Positions 36,001 to 48,500 of a stretch of 64,000 nucleotides of DNA are shown here, piece after piece. Both the position numbers and the translations under genes were made by a program. Origin of the DNA: Fasciolopsis buskii (Eukaryota > Platyhelminthes > Trematoda > Plagiorchiida > Fasciolidae). Below the pieces are notes generated by a model. The model saw nothing but the letters and a program-made list of their open reading frames with translations. It had not been told where the DNA came from and did no database searches. Numbering within the stretch: position 1 is the stretch's first letter; the number at the start of each line of letters is the position of its first letter. The stretch spans positions 299,564 to 363,563 of the forward strand of contig LUCM01010538.1 in NCBI GenBank assembly GCA_008360955.1, written 5' to 3'.

Positions 36001-38310
36001 TGAGCCATTATATTAATTCAAAATATAACACGCCTATGTAGTGCTGTTCCTGTCTCCCGTACCAAAATTCCTCGTCCCTTCTTTGCTTTCTGTTATTACG
36101 AGTGAATAACAACCGGCGATTAGAGCGGACAACTGACCCAAGTAATCCACAAATGAAACACCTACACTACTGTCTCACCTCCTTCAGGAACGACCGCTAC
36201 GACGCTGTTTAACATAGCTTGAAGGATTTCCCCCGGGGGTCCGCAAGCGTGCATCATTTGCAGTGCAACCTCTGGCTATTATTTTGTGTCATGTGAATTC
36301 TTTTACACCTGGGGACTCTAAGTTGCTACCAAAAGTACTGTTAAAAATTCTGGTGATTTTGGCTTGACAGTGGTCCAGATGAAGCCATAGCTGTTGCTTT
36401 CAACCCCTGAACGGTAAGAGATCGCTGACATAGTTTTAATACCAGGAAAGAGGGTCAATGTGCTCTCAAGAAATCTCTCCAGGCTGTCTTCCAAATCTCA
36501 CTGAGAAAATTCCCAGCGAGTGTCATATGCAATGTTCCGATCAACGTTATCAGAGCAGTAGAATAATCCGGTTTCAGCTTCTGAAAACCAGAAAATAGTA
36601 CGGAAAAGCCTTCGTGAAAATATTTTCTAAATTTTTATTTCCTTAGGCGAAAATCCCGCTGAACTTGTTAGCTTATCGAAAGAGACCACCTTATTTTGTC
36701 AGCATCTGAAAATGAAATATTAAGGGAAAACATGATTCGTCCTCAGGCGTCCAATTCAAGCCGTTGATTATTTTATCTAAATAACTACAAACTTGTTCAT
36801 TCACGGAAATGCTTTTTGTGACATGAGAAAACAGAAATTTTATCATGTCCTGGGAGAATCACTGTACTTCACATAATGAGACCAAGGTTGTTAGCATTTT
36901 TCTCATTACTTAATTTTCTCTACTGATGTACGTTCAGAAGGACGAGGCATCTCGTCTAGTTATCTGGCTTCTCATTGAATTCGCGCATCTCCACTGAGTA
37001 CGGTTGGGAGTTCGCAAGTTTCTTTGGGAGAAGCACTGGTAGCTGTAAATGTTACAGGTATGACCGCAACTAAGACGATGTCGAACGACCCCCTGTAGTG
37101 TGCAGACGTGGCAATACTCTCTGATGAGATTCACAAGGGACACAATACTCAAGTCCAGAACAATGTGAGCCAAGGCCCAGTAGGCGTGTCAGCTATCATC
37201 AGTACATAAACTACAAAATCCAATATGCCAGTATACAACCTGCTCGTGACAACTCGAGAAATCACACAGGCCGATCCGAAGCCAAATGAATCTTGAATGC
37301 ATAAACAAACAAAAGATCAAGAGCTTAACAAAACTGGTTACTTTAGTTATACACTGAAGATCCCAGACATTATGGCTCCGGACTAATGCGAGAAACGATC
37401 AGAGTGGGCCAGATAGGGAGCATCTCTCTTGAGATTCATTGTGACTTAATAATATCGAGGAGTACTTGGAAGAATTTGACTTCGGTATTCTCAAGACTGC
37501 TGATAGGATTGCGGGTATGGCGTTAAAATTTGGCTTGCTATGGCTCAGTTCAGCCAGAAACTCAATGCGAACAACGCCCTCAATGCTCCGCCAGACAAGG
37601 CAAATATTAATCAGTTTGCATTTGACACCCATCCCTGGGTGCAAAGAACATCCAGCGTCTTGACGATTTGGCATTGATGACTGAGTGGGACGATGAGTCC
37701 GGGGCTGTTCGGTGTTGCATTCCATAGGATTGTCCATTTGACAAAGGATACGATAGTGCTCTTATGCGCAGACTCATGTTCTTGCATTTAATGTTGGAAT
37801 TCAGGATTCAGTCGCGGATGGACCGGGTCTTTCAGGTCGCTGCTGAAATCTGTATATGTACCGCCACGTATGCGAGGCGAGCTCTTACCAGGTACGTTTG
37901 CTGCCCCTTATTTGGGCCAAATTTTGGTAAAAATTTGAGAGATTTAATCCGGCTGATGAATTTCACGTGCAGAGTATTTGCCATGGTGCTATAAGGAGCG
38001 CTTGAAGTACTGGAAAGCGGCTCGTGAAAATGGTGAATGCCTTTCTTCTTCAGCGTGCAGAAAGCGACGGACTATGGTGCATGCGGAGATTAATTCACGA
38101 CAGACCGCTCTGTACTTCCATAAGGTTACAGATAATCCACCTGTGTAATGCAAAGGGATTTTACATGTCGTCAACCATTCGCAGAAGGAAATGGCCAGTG
38201 ATGACATTTATGGCATCAGCCTTGATGCTCATTTCAACAGTGGGACCTGGATGACTCAGTAATGCCATAGAAGTCAAAGCCTGTTTGATGTCTTTGAAGC
38301 CATCGTTGGG
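33050..38310 (-). mobile_element. Ty3/gypsy retrotransposon remnant (RNase H to integrase end)
   Basis: At about 38305-38160 (minus strand) there is an RNase H-type segment: FKDIKQALTSMALLSHPG, then a region where the usual TDAS motif reads ADAI. At about 33530-33056 lies the integrase C-terminus: QANGWMKSFHG (usual form QANG.VER.H), SAHNYPSG, an LGEFVVPK block that corresponds to the LPGEF stretch common in trematode gypsy elements, and a degraded NVSIDRLKP-like end. Many stops and frameshifts make it non-functional. The parts between are only vaguely readable. The distance between the two landmarks, about 5 kb, is longer than usual, so something is probably inserted or two copies are merged. 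The gag region and both LTRs were not found. Confidence 0.7.
34066..34085 (+). repeat. AGT trinucleotide microsatellite
   Basis: About six tandem AGT units. Confidence 0.85.
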
Positions 38311-39099
38311 TTGGTTGGTCCAGAATGGTTATGACCCTCGCACTAAGTCGGTGACTGACCTCATTGTCTGATACAGCTAGGATAAAGCAAGAATATGTTC
38401 TGACAATAGGTCAAATCACTTAGGTCCTGGAGTTCAGTTCCAAAAAGGAAGTCGCCAATGTCACTAACGTACTCACCTGGCATCAGTAATGTGATCCGGC
38501 TTGTGTATTGATGACTAGTCAAGTGGTGCCTTGGCAGCGTTGATCATATTATTCTCCAAGGCTTTAAAACAACCAGCGGGAATGGGCTTTTTCTATATAT
38601 GAATGAGCAAAGTGTAATCCATATGTGACTCAACTAATGAAGCTCTCGGATTTCTGAGAAGCGTTGAGGAAGCCAAGAAGCATACCCAGAGATCTGATCG
38701 CTCTAAGCGTTGGTAAAGCGCCTGTTTTTGAAGTACCTTCCTCAGCATCGGAAATTCGATGACATCCTCAAGTTAGTTTAGGTTTAATTAAAATGATGAA
38801 ACTGATGCTTTTATAAATGGTCTTGGTTCTAAGAAACGAATTGTCGGTCGGTATTTGTAGCCTAATTAAAAGGTAGCCGTCGCCACAGGGATACTAACTG
38901 CTGATTCTCAAGTGCTATTAAAGGCACCAATGATTTCTAGTTTTAGCGATTTCTGGATTCATTGGCAAGCAACTTCGGAGAAAAATGGCTCGAACAAGCA
39001 AATACAGCAGGATCCATTTTAATGATGTGATGCATGCGGTTACATCACACGGCATACAAGCTAATTACTGGTTTTGTCAAGGATAGACAATGGGCCTTC

Positions 39100-40480
39100 C
39101 CAAAAGTTATTTAAAGATGGGGGAACGGAACTAGTCAAAATCTTCAATTTTTGTTCTCCAAAGTTTGGCACTGCGAAGGAGCCCGTTTCTTGTGGAGGGA
39201 TTCTGTCGTTTCTCCATCTTCAAAATGGGCTTTCGCAGTGACTGGGCTAACCATGGGGTGTTAGACTAGTTCCAGTAGCATCCGTCATTCTTCGCAGATT
39301 GCACAACACACGGGAAAGTCAAACTCTTGAGGAACTGGCAGGGTTTTCCGCTAGTCGTGGAGGAGCCCAAAAAAACCTTCAACCTCCGACAGCACCTTTA
39401 TACCTTCCAAAGGCCGAAGATCATCGTGTTCTTGGAAAGTTGCGCAGCCTTTGACTCTCTTGATAGGTCTGCACCATGGCACTCTTTGTTGAAAAATGGA
39501 ATACCTGAGAAGTATGTGTCGGTTCTCAAAAGGATTTTCCATCATATCTCAGGTTTTGTTAGGGCTTACGGTCATATTACGACACCTTTCGTCGTCTCCA
39601 GTGGAGTGTGGCGTGGATGTCTTATATCAATATTTCAGCCCCACTTTCACGTACAGAATTTTTCGACAAAAAGCATTTTCTGGCCTTTTGGACCGTGTTG
39701 TTTGACTTGAAGCACGCCAAAGATATGGCCTTTTCGGGTGACGATGCACAGGTAATTCAACGCGTGTTAGACGGCTTAAGTCTTGGTATATCCATATACA
39801 GCATGAGCTTTTCACCTTTAAAATGCAAAGTACTTCTTCAAGACTGGAAGGAGCCTACGCGTGCACTCACTCTTTATGGCAGTCGGTTAGAAAAAGTTAT
39901 TAGCTTCAAGTACCTCGGGAGCTGGATCAGTTCTGGTGGAGCTGTTGGGGAGGCGGTCTCATCAAAATTGCGAAATGCCAGATCAGCCTCCGCAAACCTA
40001 CAACACTTGTAGTACTGCCAAGACATCCGGCTTCAACTCAGGGGAAGGGTGTACACTGGCATAGTACAAACTGCTGTGCTTTACGGTTGCAAGACCTGAC
40101 TTATCTGCGTTGATGATGCTGGACGACTTTCATTTTTTTCGGCCACCGTTGTCTCCGAAGCGTTGCTCGCCTCTGGTGGGAAAACCGATTGAGCAATACC
40201 GAGGTGAGTCGTCGTGTATGGCATCCAGACAGTCCTCCCCTGATTGCGATAATTGCTTTACTTCCACTTCCTTGGCTTGGAAAAGTATTGCGTATGCCTC
40301 TCCATCGTCTACATTTTCGTGCTCTTTCTACACGTGGCGGCCAAGGCTGGAAGAAGCGACGTGGCGGTCAGGCAATGACTATGCTTTTGGCGTACGGCTG
40401 TGAAAAAAGTTAGCTTAAATTTTGGCTTCGGTTGGTGTTTGCCTCCTTCCCGGTTGGAGATCAAGAGATGAGGATTGTTG
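39100..40480 (+). mobile_element. RTE-like LINE fragment 1, reverse transcriptase pseudogene
   Basis: Two or three frames must be joined to read it. In order: IVFLESCAAFDSLDRSA at about 39425, SLLKNGIPEKYVSVLK, SGFVRAYGHITTPFVVSSGV leading to WRGC (normally RQGC) at about 39610, then DLKHAKDM at about 39710 where the catalytic YADD reads HAKD. Next come SPLKCKVLLQDW at about 39818 and FKYLGSWISSGG at about 39905. The C-terminal part follows in a shifted frame (WLGKVLRMPLHRLHFRAL, then GWKKRRGGQAMT at about 40345). The order and motifs are those of the RTE-type LINEs that are abundant in flukes. The endonuclease part is not recognisable upstream. Inactive. Confidence 0.8.
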
Positions 40481-40715
40481 CTGGTTGAAAAAACTGTAGG
40501 AATTAAAGTCATCGGCGCAAATACTTTGTGGCCTGTTTGTAGAATTTATTCATTTTGAAAATAATTCAAAGACAAACCAAATCCAAAAGGTTTGTACAGT
40601 GAAGACAAAAAACAGCAGTTGTTTTTGTTTGTCATTTCCCCTTTTATTTTCCCCCTCCGGTGTAGTTTCACTTACTTTTTTGCGTTGGCACCATGCTGTT
40701 CTTAAGCCAATGTGC

Positions 40716-40757
40716 TATATATTATATATATATATTTATATATATATATATATGTAT
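40716..40757 (+). repeat. TA microsatellite
   Basis: Interrupted run of TA dinucleotides, just past the 3' end of LINE fragment 1. Confidence 0.9.
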
Positions 40758-43589
40758 AAGGACGGAAATGTAGCTAGAACGAAAAGAAAACGTGTTAGCT
40801 TCAGGTACCACTGCTGCAGGTCACAAGACCACATTGGGAATATTGATCATGGCACCACACTGTAGATTGAGGAGTTGATTATTTCATCCTACCCTAGGTT
40901 GATTTGGAAATTCGAGCCCAAAAGCAGGTTTTGAAGATTTTGCGACGGCAAACAACGGACGAAAAGCAAAAGCAAAAGGTGTATCGAATGTGAGAGATCT
41001 GGTTCCGTAGGTGAGGCCCGTTAGTCGTCTGAATCTCTGCAGCAGTGACGTACTCACTATTGTTAACGATGTCAACCAAACACTGGGGCCAGTTAGTCCA
41101 GCCTTTAATCAACAGAAAGTTTCAGATGTTCGTGGCGCCTACACTTTCCCCCTCACCTGACTGTCGGCTCTTGTTTTACCAATTCCTCAAAATTACTCCC
41201 CATTGGGTGCTGTTTTTAGTCTCTCGCAGTATTGGTGAGGGTACTAGTATTAAGTCTTGGCATCATTTCCTGGGAACCGATGGTGCTTTGCGAAAGATGC
41301 ACAAAGGTAACAAGGGAAATGAAGGGCCGATCAAATGGAGTCCATGTTCCTTCTAGTCTCTATCAGCTTAGGGGCAACATCAGCTACGTTGTTCTATGAA
41401 GTTATGGTGGACTCATGTTCAACTGCCTGTATGAAATTAAAGGCAACATCCACAAAGTCACCAGCCCCGAGAGCCAGTCCGTCTAAGAAATCGCAAACTA
41501 CTAGACGAGATAAGGATTATTGAGCTTCCTACGGCAGCGGCTATAGCCACAGTAAGCATTCAATTCTGAAAATTCTATAAGCAAGTTTGAGATTTTAATC
41601 ACCGGGATCAATTTCACTAAGAAACTGCTGTAAGATTTTCTGGTCAGAAACTGCTGTGCGACGCAAGATGTCCTGATGTCCAACCCCACATGGTTTCTGT
41701 GCGGTTGACTCTGAGCCGGTGTTAGCCATAAGTTCTAATATGTTTACCCTCAACTTAGAAGAAAAATGAGCACATTTCTGCTTCTTCGAGGTAACTCAGA
41801 GCTTCCATTTACCACTTTAAGTACACCAGACAAACTGACAAACTAATTGGCAAAAATGTTGAGACCTTAATTGAACACCCTATCAAGAACGCTACCTATT
41901 TTTTGACCCCTCCAGATTTAGAGATAAGAGCGAATAGATGTAACTAATTCCTTGGAATAGATTGATAATGAGTTCATGGAACACTGAGCATGAAAGCTGC
42001 AGACAGGGGACACTGAAAATCAGAGATTTAGTTTGTTAAGCATTGTACCCAGTCTGCTTGTGTGCAGCAACTTTCGCCGACTATCTACAATACCGTCCAT
42101 GGATTTCTGTCCTTCGTGCAAGGATTTTGGCCTTCATGAATCATAGTACTAGGAAACTGTCCGAAATGTTTAGTTATCGCGTCAACAACTGATACTTTAA
42201 AGTATTCAAGTGCCGGGTGCTTGACCTTGTAATTTAATGTGGCATCTTTTTAATCTCCCATGACCTAAAAACTAGTAAATAAATTCGGCTTTAATGAAAG
42301 CACGAGGCGAAGTTTGCCTTAATTTGCTCATTGGTCAGCTAGTCGTTTCTGTTTTTTATGGATGGATTGCTACCTGCCAAGCTGGGTGGCTTTCTAAATA
42401 GGGTAAGTCGCAATCGCTCACTGTTTGTCAGTTTCTCATTATGGAGGATTCGATGAGTACCGAATCCTTGACTGAAGCGGCTTATATAATCAGTCCAAAG
42501 AATGGACACAACCTAGGTTTTCTTGATCGGACTCTAGGAATAAAAATGAAAACATATTGGTCCGTAGCCAAATAGAGCAGGAAAAAACCCTGAAAAGCAG
42601 AACTACTCTTATAACATGTGATGATGATTATTTGAAAACTTTGTGTCATTATGTATGATAGCACTGAGTGTTCTTCAGTTCAGATTAAAATGAAAATGAA
42701 AGGTAAGGTAATTGATGCATCAATCAGTACATCAACAATCGACCTTTTGCCGAATGACCTTGGTTATAGAAGCAAATTGGTCGTAAAACCAATTGAGTGC
42801 AACCGACTGAATGAGAAAGAAAAGCTAGTTGGTTTCGGGTGATGTCTGACCAAGGAATGCGTGGAAAAATTCCATCTGTATGTATCAATGAAAAGAATTT
42901 CGATATTTGGTGTTTTCATTAATGCGAGAGGTCAAATGTGACCAGACTTTGGATTTCATTTATTCCTTTTTGCGACGGTGCTTGCCGTGACTCGCTGTCC
43001 TGCATATCGGTCATTGGAGTCCAGGCTCTGAATGTCATCCTTGAATGACTTAGTGACATCTCAACAATCTTGGCGAAAAGTGTTTCAGTAAACCGTGAGA
43101 ATCCAAAGGACAACGCACCGGGTCATTTATAATTTAATGCGACTGATGCTTAACCACTACATTGGGTGCGGTACCTGATACCGTATAGTTCTTTCTTTCT
43201 TTTGCCCCAAAGATGAACCTTTCAATAAATTCGTATTCTCCGTCAAATGCTGTCTGGCGCAATGTCGAGGTGACTTACTGACTTCAGCTGCTTTAGGCTA
43301 ATTGTTTCAAAGCGTTTCGGAGCATTCCCACTTTCAGTTGTGCCTGTTCTGACCGCCGCTGCAAAGTTTATTGAAAGTACCCTTGCGGAATCTAACCCAT
43401 CAAACAGTCTACCGGACAAAGCAAATTCTCAAAAAAATTTTGAATATTCTGAGGCAAATCCTGAGGGGCACTGAGAACAAAAAGTATACGATAAAATAAT
43501 GTGGAGCTAAAAGCCATCGGTGAAGGTCAGAATGCCATGTAATGTGACCAAACAACTATGGCCGGCACTGTGGTACTCACGGTAGATAC

Positions 43590-44060
43590 ACGCATGAGAA
43601 TTAGGCCAGTATGCTGCCCGGTCGGGTTTGTGCTGACCAGATCTACACTTGGCGACAAATCCAAGAACATAGGCACGTCCGGTAAACACGATTTCTGTTT
43701 CTTGATTTGAGAGCAGCTTTCGACTCAGTCGATCGTGCAGTTCTCTGACAATGCCACACACTTAGGGGTGCATCAGAAAGTTTTACTTTACTTACCTAAT
43801 CTTCATATTCTAACAAACAAAGCCCAGTTCGCGCTTATTGCAATGTTTCGCCTGAGCTCATTCGCAAAAGTGCTTTAAATCAGGGTTTTTTCTTCTTTAC
43901 CTTTTCTTTTTCAGTCTTTTCGCCGGAATGGTTGTGGAGATATCCCCATTTCCATTTGGGAATGGAGACATTGATATTTTCCCAGGCGGTCAACTGGCTG
44001 ATTTAGAATGCACTGGCAACTTTGTATTAATGAATGGAGATAATAAACTGCACGTTTTTC
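43590..44060 (+). mobile_element. LINE fragment 2, reverse transcriptase pseudogene
   Basis: The frame from 43596 reads ENxASMLPGRVCADQIYTWR (x is a stop), then FLFLDLRAAFDSVDRAVL at about 43692-43743, the first catalytic region of a non-LTR reverse transcriptase. After a frame change at about 43920 it reads DIDIFPGGQLADLE followed by CTGN, where YADD is expected (about 44009-44020). Both stops and the lost YADD show it is dead. It belongs to the same broad LINE type as the fragment at 39.1-40.5 kb but is a different, separately decayed copy. Confidence 0.75.
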
Positions 44061-44429
44061 TGTCATCTAGAACATGATGTGGGCATGTTTGGGATGAGTT
44101 TTGGACCTTCGAATTCCGGAAAGCTGTTGTAGGGCTGCGCTGACCAGCAGACGAAACTTCATGTAGGGGATGAATTGGTTGGAGCAGATGGACAGAATTA
44201 CTTGGGCTGGTTTTGTATAAATTAAGTGCCTTTGTGCACCCAGGAGGGTCGGCGAATTTGCGGCATCAGCGTCATTGACGGAACATCAGTTCGTCAGTCA
44301 AAAGTCAGCACAAGCAGCAGCCGTCAGTTTGGGATGAAGTATTTTATTGTTATTTCTTTAAGAAAATCTATTGTAGTTGTCATGTAGAGCACGCCACCAA
44401 ACGGCATGGGCCAAAACTTACTTTTTCAA

Positions 44430-44586
44430 AACTGAACTGAGTGATCAGAGGCTGCTTGTCGAAACCCTGAGTCCCGTACTCAAAGATGTAGAGGCGGTAC
44501 TCAACAACCGCATTGTATTACCAGTATTTCACAGTGATCCCATTCACTTAACATCAACCTCAAATGACCTGTTTGTGTTTAAATGA
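44430..44586 (+). mobile_element. BEL/Pao integrase fragment
   Basis: The open frame reads ETLSPVLKDVEAVLNNRI, then LPVFHSDP and TSTSNDLFVF. This is the end of the integrase core of BEL/Pao elements (family pattern: E.E.ILN.RPLTP.S.DP.D...LTPN.LL). It lies 370 bp past LINE fragment 2. No other part of the element is recognisable here, so it is an isolated scrap or was cut by other insertions. Confidence 0.65.
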
Positions 44587-45599
44587 AATTTGAGAAGACA
44601 GGCTTGGTGAGCTTACGTAATATTCATCTTGAACCAAGTTATATGACCAGAGTAATACGAAGACCATTGATGCATCAGTAATCAGGGATTCTGCAAAACC
44701 GACAAGGATAACTAATTGGAAGATAATTCAGGACTGCTCCCTTTGTGATGCTGTCCAACGAACACACTCGAATGAGGTTATGGCTTCCGTGAGGTCATTA
44801 AAAAATTAATGGAGGTTGTTGGTAACAGTATAATTTGAGAAAACAAAATAAACATTCATTCGTAATGTTCACTGTACCCGTTTCCTCGAGATTGAGTTGG
44901 TGACCGCTGATCGGAGAACTTAAATGCCGATAGTAGTACACGTTCTAATTCAAAGAAGCGCAACCTGCCCAAGCGCACATACATTGACATCACTCTCAGT
45001 TAATAAATACCCATTATACCAGTTACACTTTCTTTCCAAACATCTGTCTGAAAAGCCTGCAAAATCGTATCGACGTGTTCCATTAATGCCGCACTACATT
45101 GGGATTGTCTAATACCTACGTGCGGTGATAGGTTTTTACTAATTTCACACAAATCCGGGTTGAAACATTAATATACCGTTAAAAGTGACTTACGGCATAC
45201 TAACTGTATTTTACTTAATGAGTAACTCGTGTATCCAATTCCTCTTGGCTAACTGATAGCGGATTTTCTTGCATCCTTTGTCATATTCTAGAAACTAATA
45301 ACAAAGCGCATACAAGCCGCCCAAACAAGTTCTTTCCGCACATTCTGTTTTATTAGAATTCCGGCACCAACCCGATCCGTAAGCAAATGTAAATTTGCCT
45401 CTTGTTGCCCATTTTGATGATTTTTGGATAGACATCGTGCGCGAGATTGGGGATGGAGTAGAAAACGACTTATCAGCCTCACCAGTAAAATCTCTGATGG
45501 TGACTGGCACATATGGGAGTGCAGTCAAATGCGATACTTCGGCAGACAATTTTAGTGGCAGATGGTATAAACGGTTAAGGGGATAAGTGTCTGAAATCT

Positions 45600-48500
45600 A
45601 AAAGTCTGACTTTGTCAGGTGCGGAGGGATTTCCGTGGACTGTATTGCGCCCAGTTGCGGAAAATCCTGTAGCACGTTAAAATATCAGGGTTTATAAAAT
45701 TATCTTGTTTCATACCGTGTCCGTGCCTTTTCCTACCCACTTATCTCATGCGTGAAAACATGTTTACCTTCCTCCGTAATGCGACTTTTCGACGTATCCA
45801 TTGGGGCTGACATGAACAACGAATGGAATATGCCCATCTGGGGCGGGAAAATTTGAAAAATGAATGCCTACGAGAACAGGTTTGACAACTAAGTCTAAAA
45901 ATTTACTTAGGCGGAATGCATGTGTTTCACACACCGAATAAAAACACCGTTGGATTTCATTGCCACTCATTAGCACGACTTCTTGTGCCTACTGTTAGCC
46001 GTAGTACTTCTGAATTTAAAACAGCAAGTTGGTAGATCATTTGTGCAAAGTTTGTCTGTAGGTGGGCTTAAATGACAAGTTTTGGGTTTTGTTAATATTG
46101 TTGAACAATGGCATAGTTATATGCGGGAGAATATCTTCCCATGACGAGATTATTTCTTCGACGGTGATCCGCTTTGTGGCAGACTGCAGATTGTTCGTTT
46201 TTGTATTTCTTACTGGATGCATGTGTTGGAGGTAAAGTATGTAAAACGAATAACGCTTTTCTTTTTTTCCTCATTATCCTAGTAATCGCTTTTAAAGCGT
46301 CTTTCGCTCATAAGCCATGATACGTTGATAATGCAGATGCCCGTTTTAACACGTAAAAAGGATAATTTCTCAAATGGTTAGGAAACGCAAGCCATGCTAA
46401 CAAGGCTGACCCACATTTCAACGGCAGAATCTCGTATCTCAGCCGACTAACGGATGGACAAAATACGACAAAATGTTGGCTCGATTATTCATCAGTCAGC
46501 AGGAGGTGGTTCTAGATGGGGCGTTTAATGCCCCCAGAATACGCGCAATTCCATCAGGCGGTTCGCTGACTTGCATGTTGACTGGGCTTCATGTCCTCTG
46601 TATTTTGGATGTAGGTGACTGTCTCAACTGTATCCATGTGCGGCCTAATAAGCGAGGAAAATTAGAGAAATTGTTGTCAGCAATCACGTGTCCAGCCGTG
46701 CAAGAAACAGACGAAAGACCGACCCAGAAGTAAGGAGATTATTTTATGAACCCTTGGCTAAACCCATAGCAGTCAACGGCAGAGAAAAAGTTTAAAAAAG
46801 CATGATTATACAGCCCTAGTAAATCCATTCCTCCTGAAACACTGAGATGTGGAAGCCTGTGGGGCTGCTGATCAAATACTGGTCAACAAAACCGAGTGAA
46901 ACCGCGATGGAACTGAAAAAGCTAATGTGGCCAGGTAACCGGACATGCGCCATGTTTCCCAAGAGCCAGGAAGGAATACGTCGGTAGCCCACATTCAATA
47001 AAACAAGTATGTTTCAAATGATCGATTAATTGTTCATGGGCGTTTACTTTATAGTATTTCAAAATTTAATTTACCCTTATAACACTGAAATGGAAAACCA
47101 TAGGTTTAATTAAATATGACGCAACCGCGTTAAATCTCGTCTATTCCTGGTGCCTCTCTCACAGACAAATTAAGTGCATCAATTGTCAGCCCATTATTCG
47201 CCACATGTATTCTCACATTCCTTGTGAAAATAACTACGACAGACCTGTTACGCGAAAGTTGCTCCTTACTACATTGGCGTCCATCCACTAGTGTGCATGA
47301 CGCAAGACCTGGATTTTATCCTAATCCTTTTCACGAGGTTTGTAAGACGACAGGTGACCAAAAATGGGCTGGTAAATGGTGTTCTTAATGAAATGCTTTA
47401 CGCGAAAGCCAATTAAATCTACAGTTTTCAATTTTCATTCCACAGTTTCTCATTTCATTGTTATTTTCTCCGAATCTAATCTTGAAACGCCATACCTGGA
47501 TGTGCCATGAGCAACCGTTACTCACGGTTCTACGTGATTCGCGATATGTGGTGTAACCTGACTCATGAGAGTCACTCAGATGGTCTAAGGATGCCCTGCT
47601 GAAGCTGCTTATGGGAGTTTTCAATGTAATGAGGTTCATTAGTTGTGAAGCAGTTGTCGATCCCGAGGATAACGAACAAAAACTAGCAATTAAATTTTAT
47701 TTAATATTTCGTCTAAGTTTTCTGATCGGCGTAATTATGATTGCTTGCATGGAAGCACAATCAAGCGTGACTCTTTGGCTGAAAATCATATCGTTTGATG
47801 ATTTTTTGGTGTTTAGAATAGGCGCTACATAGCAACGCTTTAGAGCTAGGGCAGTCACTCTTTGTGTAATATAATCTTCGTTGCGCCTCCATTGTACGCG
47901 AATGACGTGTTCTTGGCAGCGTGCCCCTTTAGTAGCTGGTCGTGATTCATAACGGAATCCTATGCATTCCAAGTAACTGCTTCGCCAAATGCTGGCTAAG
48001 GCTGTGCACCGCCACAATTTTCTCACACTTGCCTGATTTTGGTCCTCATCCAGGCAGGCTCGTTTGTAAATCGGAAAATAAATTAAGGCCGAATGCAAGC
48101 TTGCGATCAACGCGCAGCCAAGTGGATACAAATGCCAAATCAAAAATAACAACAGTCCGCTAGTTTCTATAGTACTGACTTAAACAATCATCAATCTGTA
48201 CAAATAATGCAAGCCTCGAACTTGTGACCAATGCAACATTAAAACGGGAACCAAGGGTCAAGGTCTATGGAACGCGAAAAGGCAGTCGCGATACGACCCA
48301 CGACATAAATAAAGTGGAGCTTTGCAAAAGGTTCGCATAAACAAACAAAGTGAAACAACTTGGATGGGACATGAATGGTTAGATGTGAAATCGTTTCAGT
48401 CACTATGGGAATTTAGTAGACGAGTGGAGAGGATTTTCAAAACGGTTCTTTACACAGACTTTTTTCGACTGTTTCCTTGGCATACCACATTAAGGAATCG

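Noticed and set aside
44377..44586. Host gene at this open frame
   Set aside because: The second half matches the BEL/Pao integrase pattern, so it is transposon-derived.
46473..46733. Possible LINE endonuclease (GAFNAPRI resembles the GDFNAP motif)
   Set aside because: Only one short motif, without the other endonuclease motifs around it.
47697..48152. 151-codon minus-strand frame, the longest in the window
   Set aside because: No motif, signal peptide or splice context; it lies in a transposon-rich stretch and may be a chance frame.
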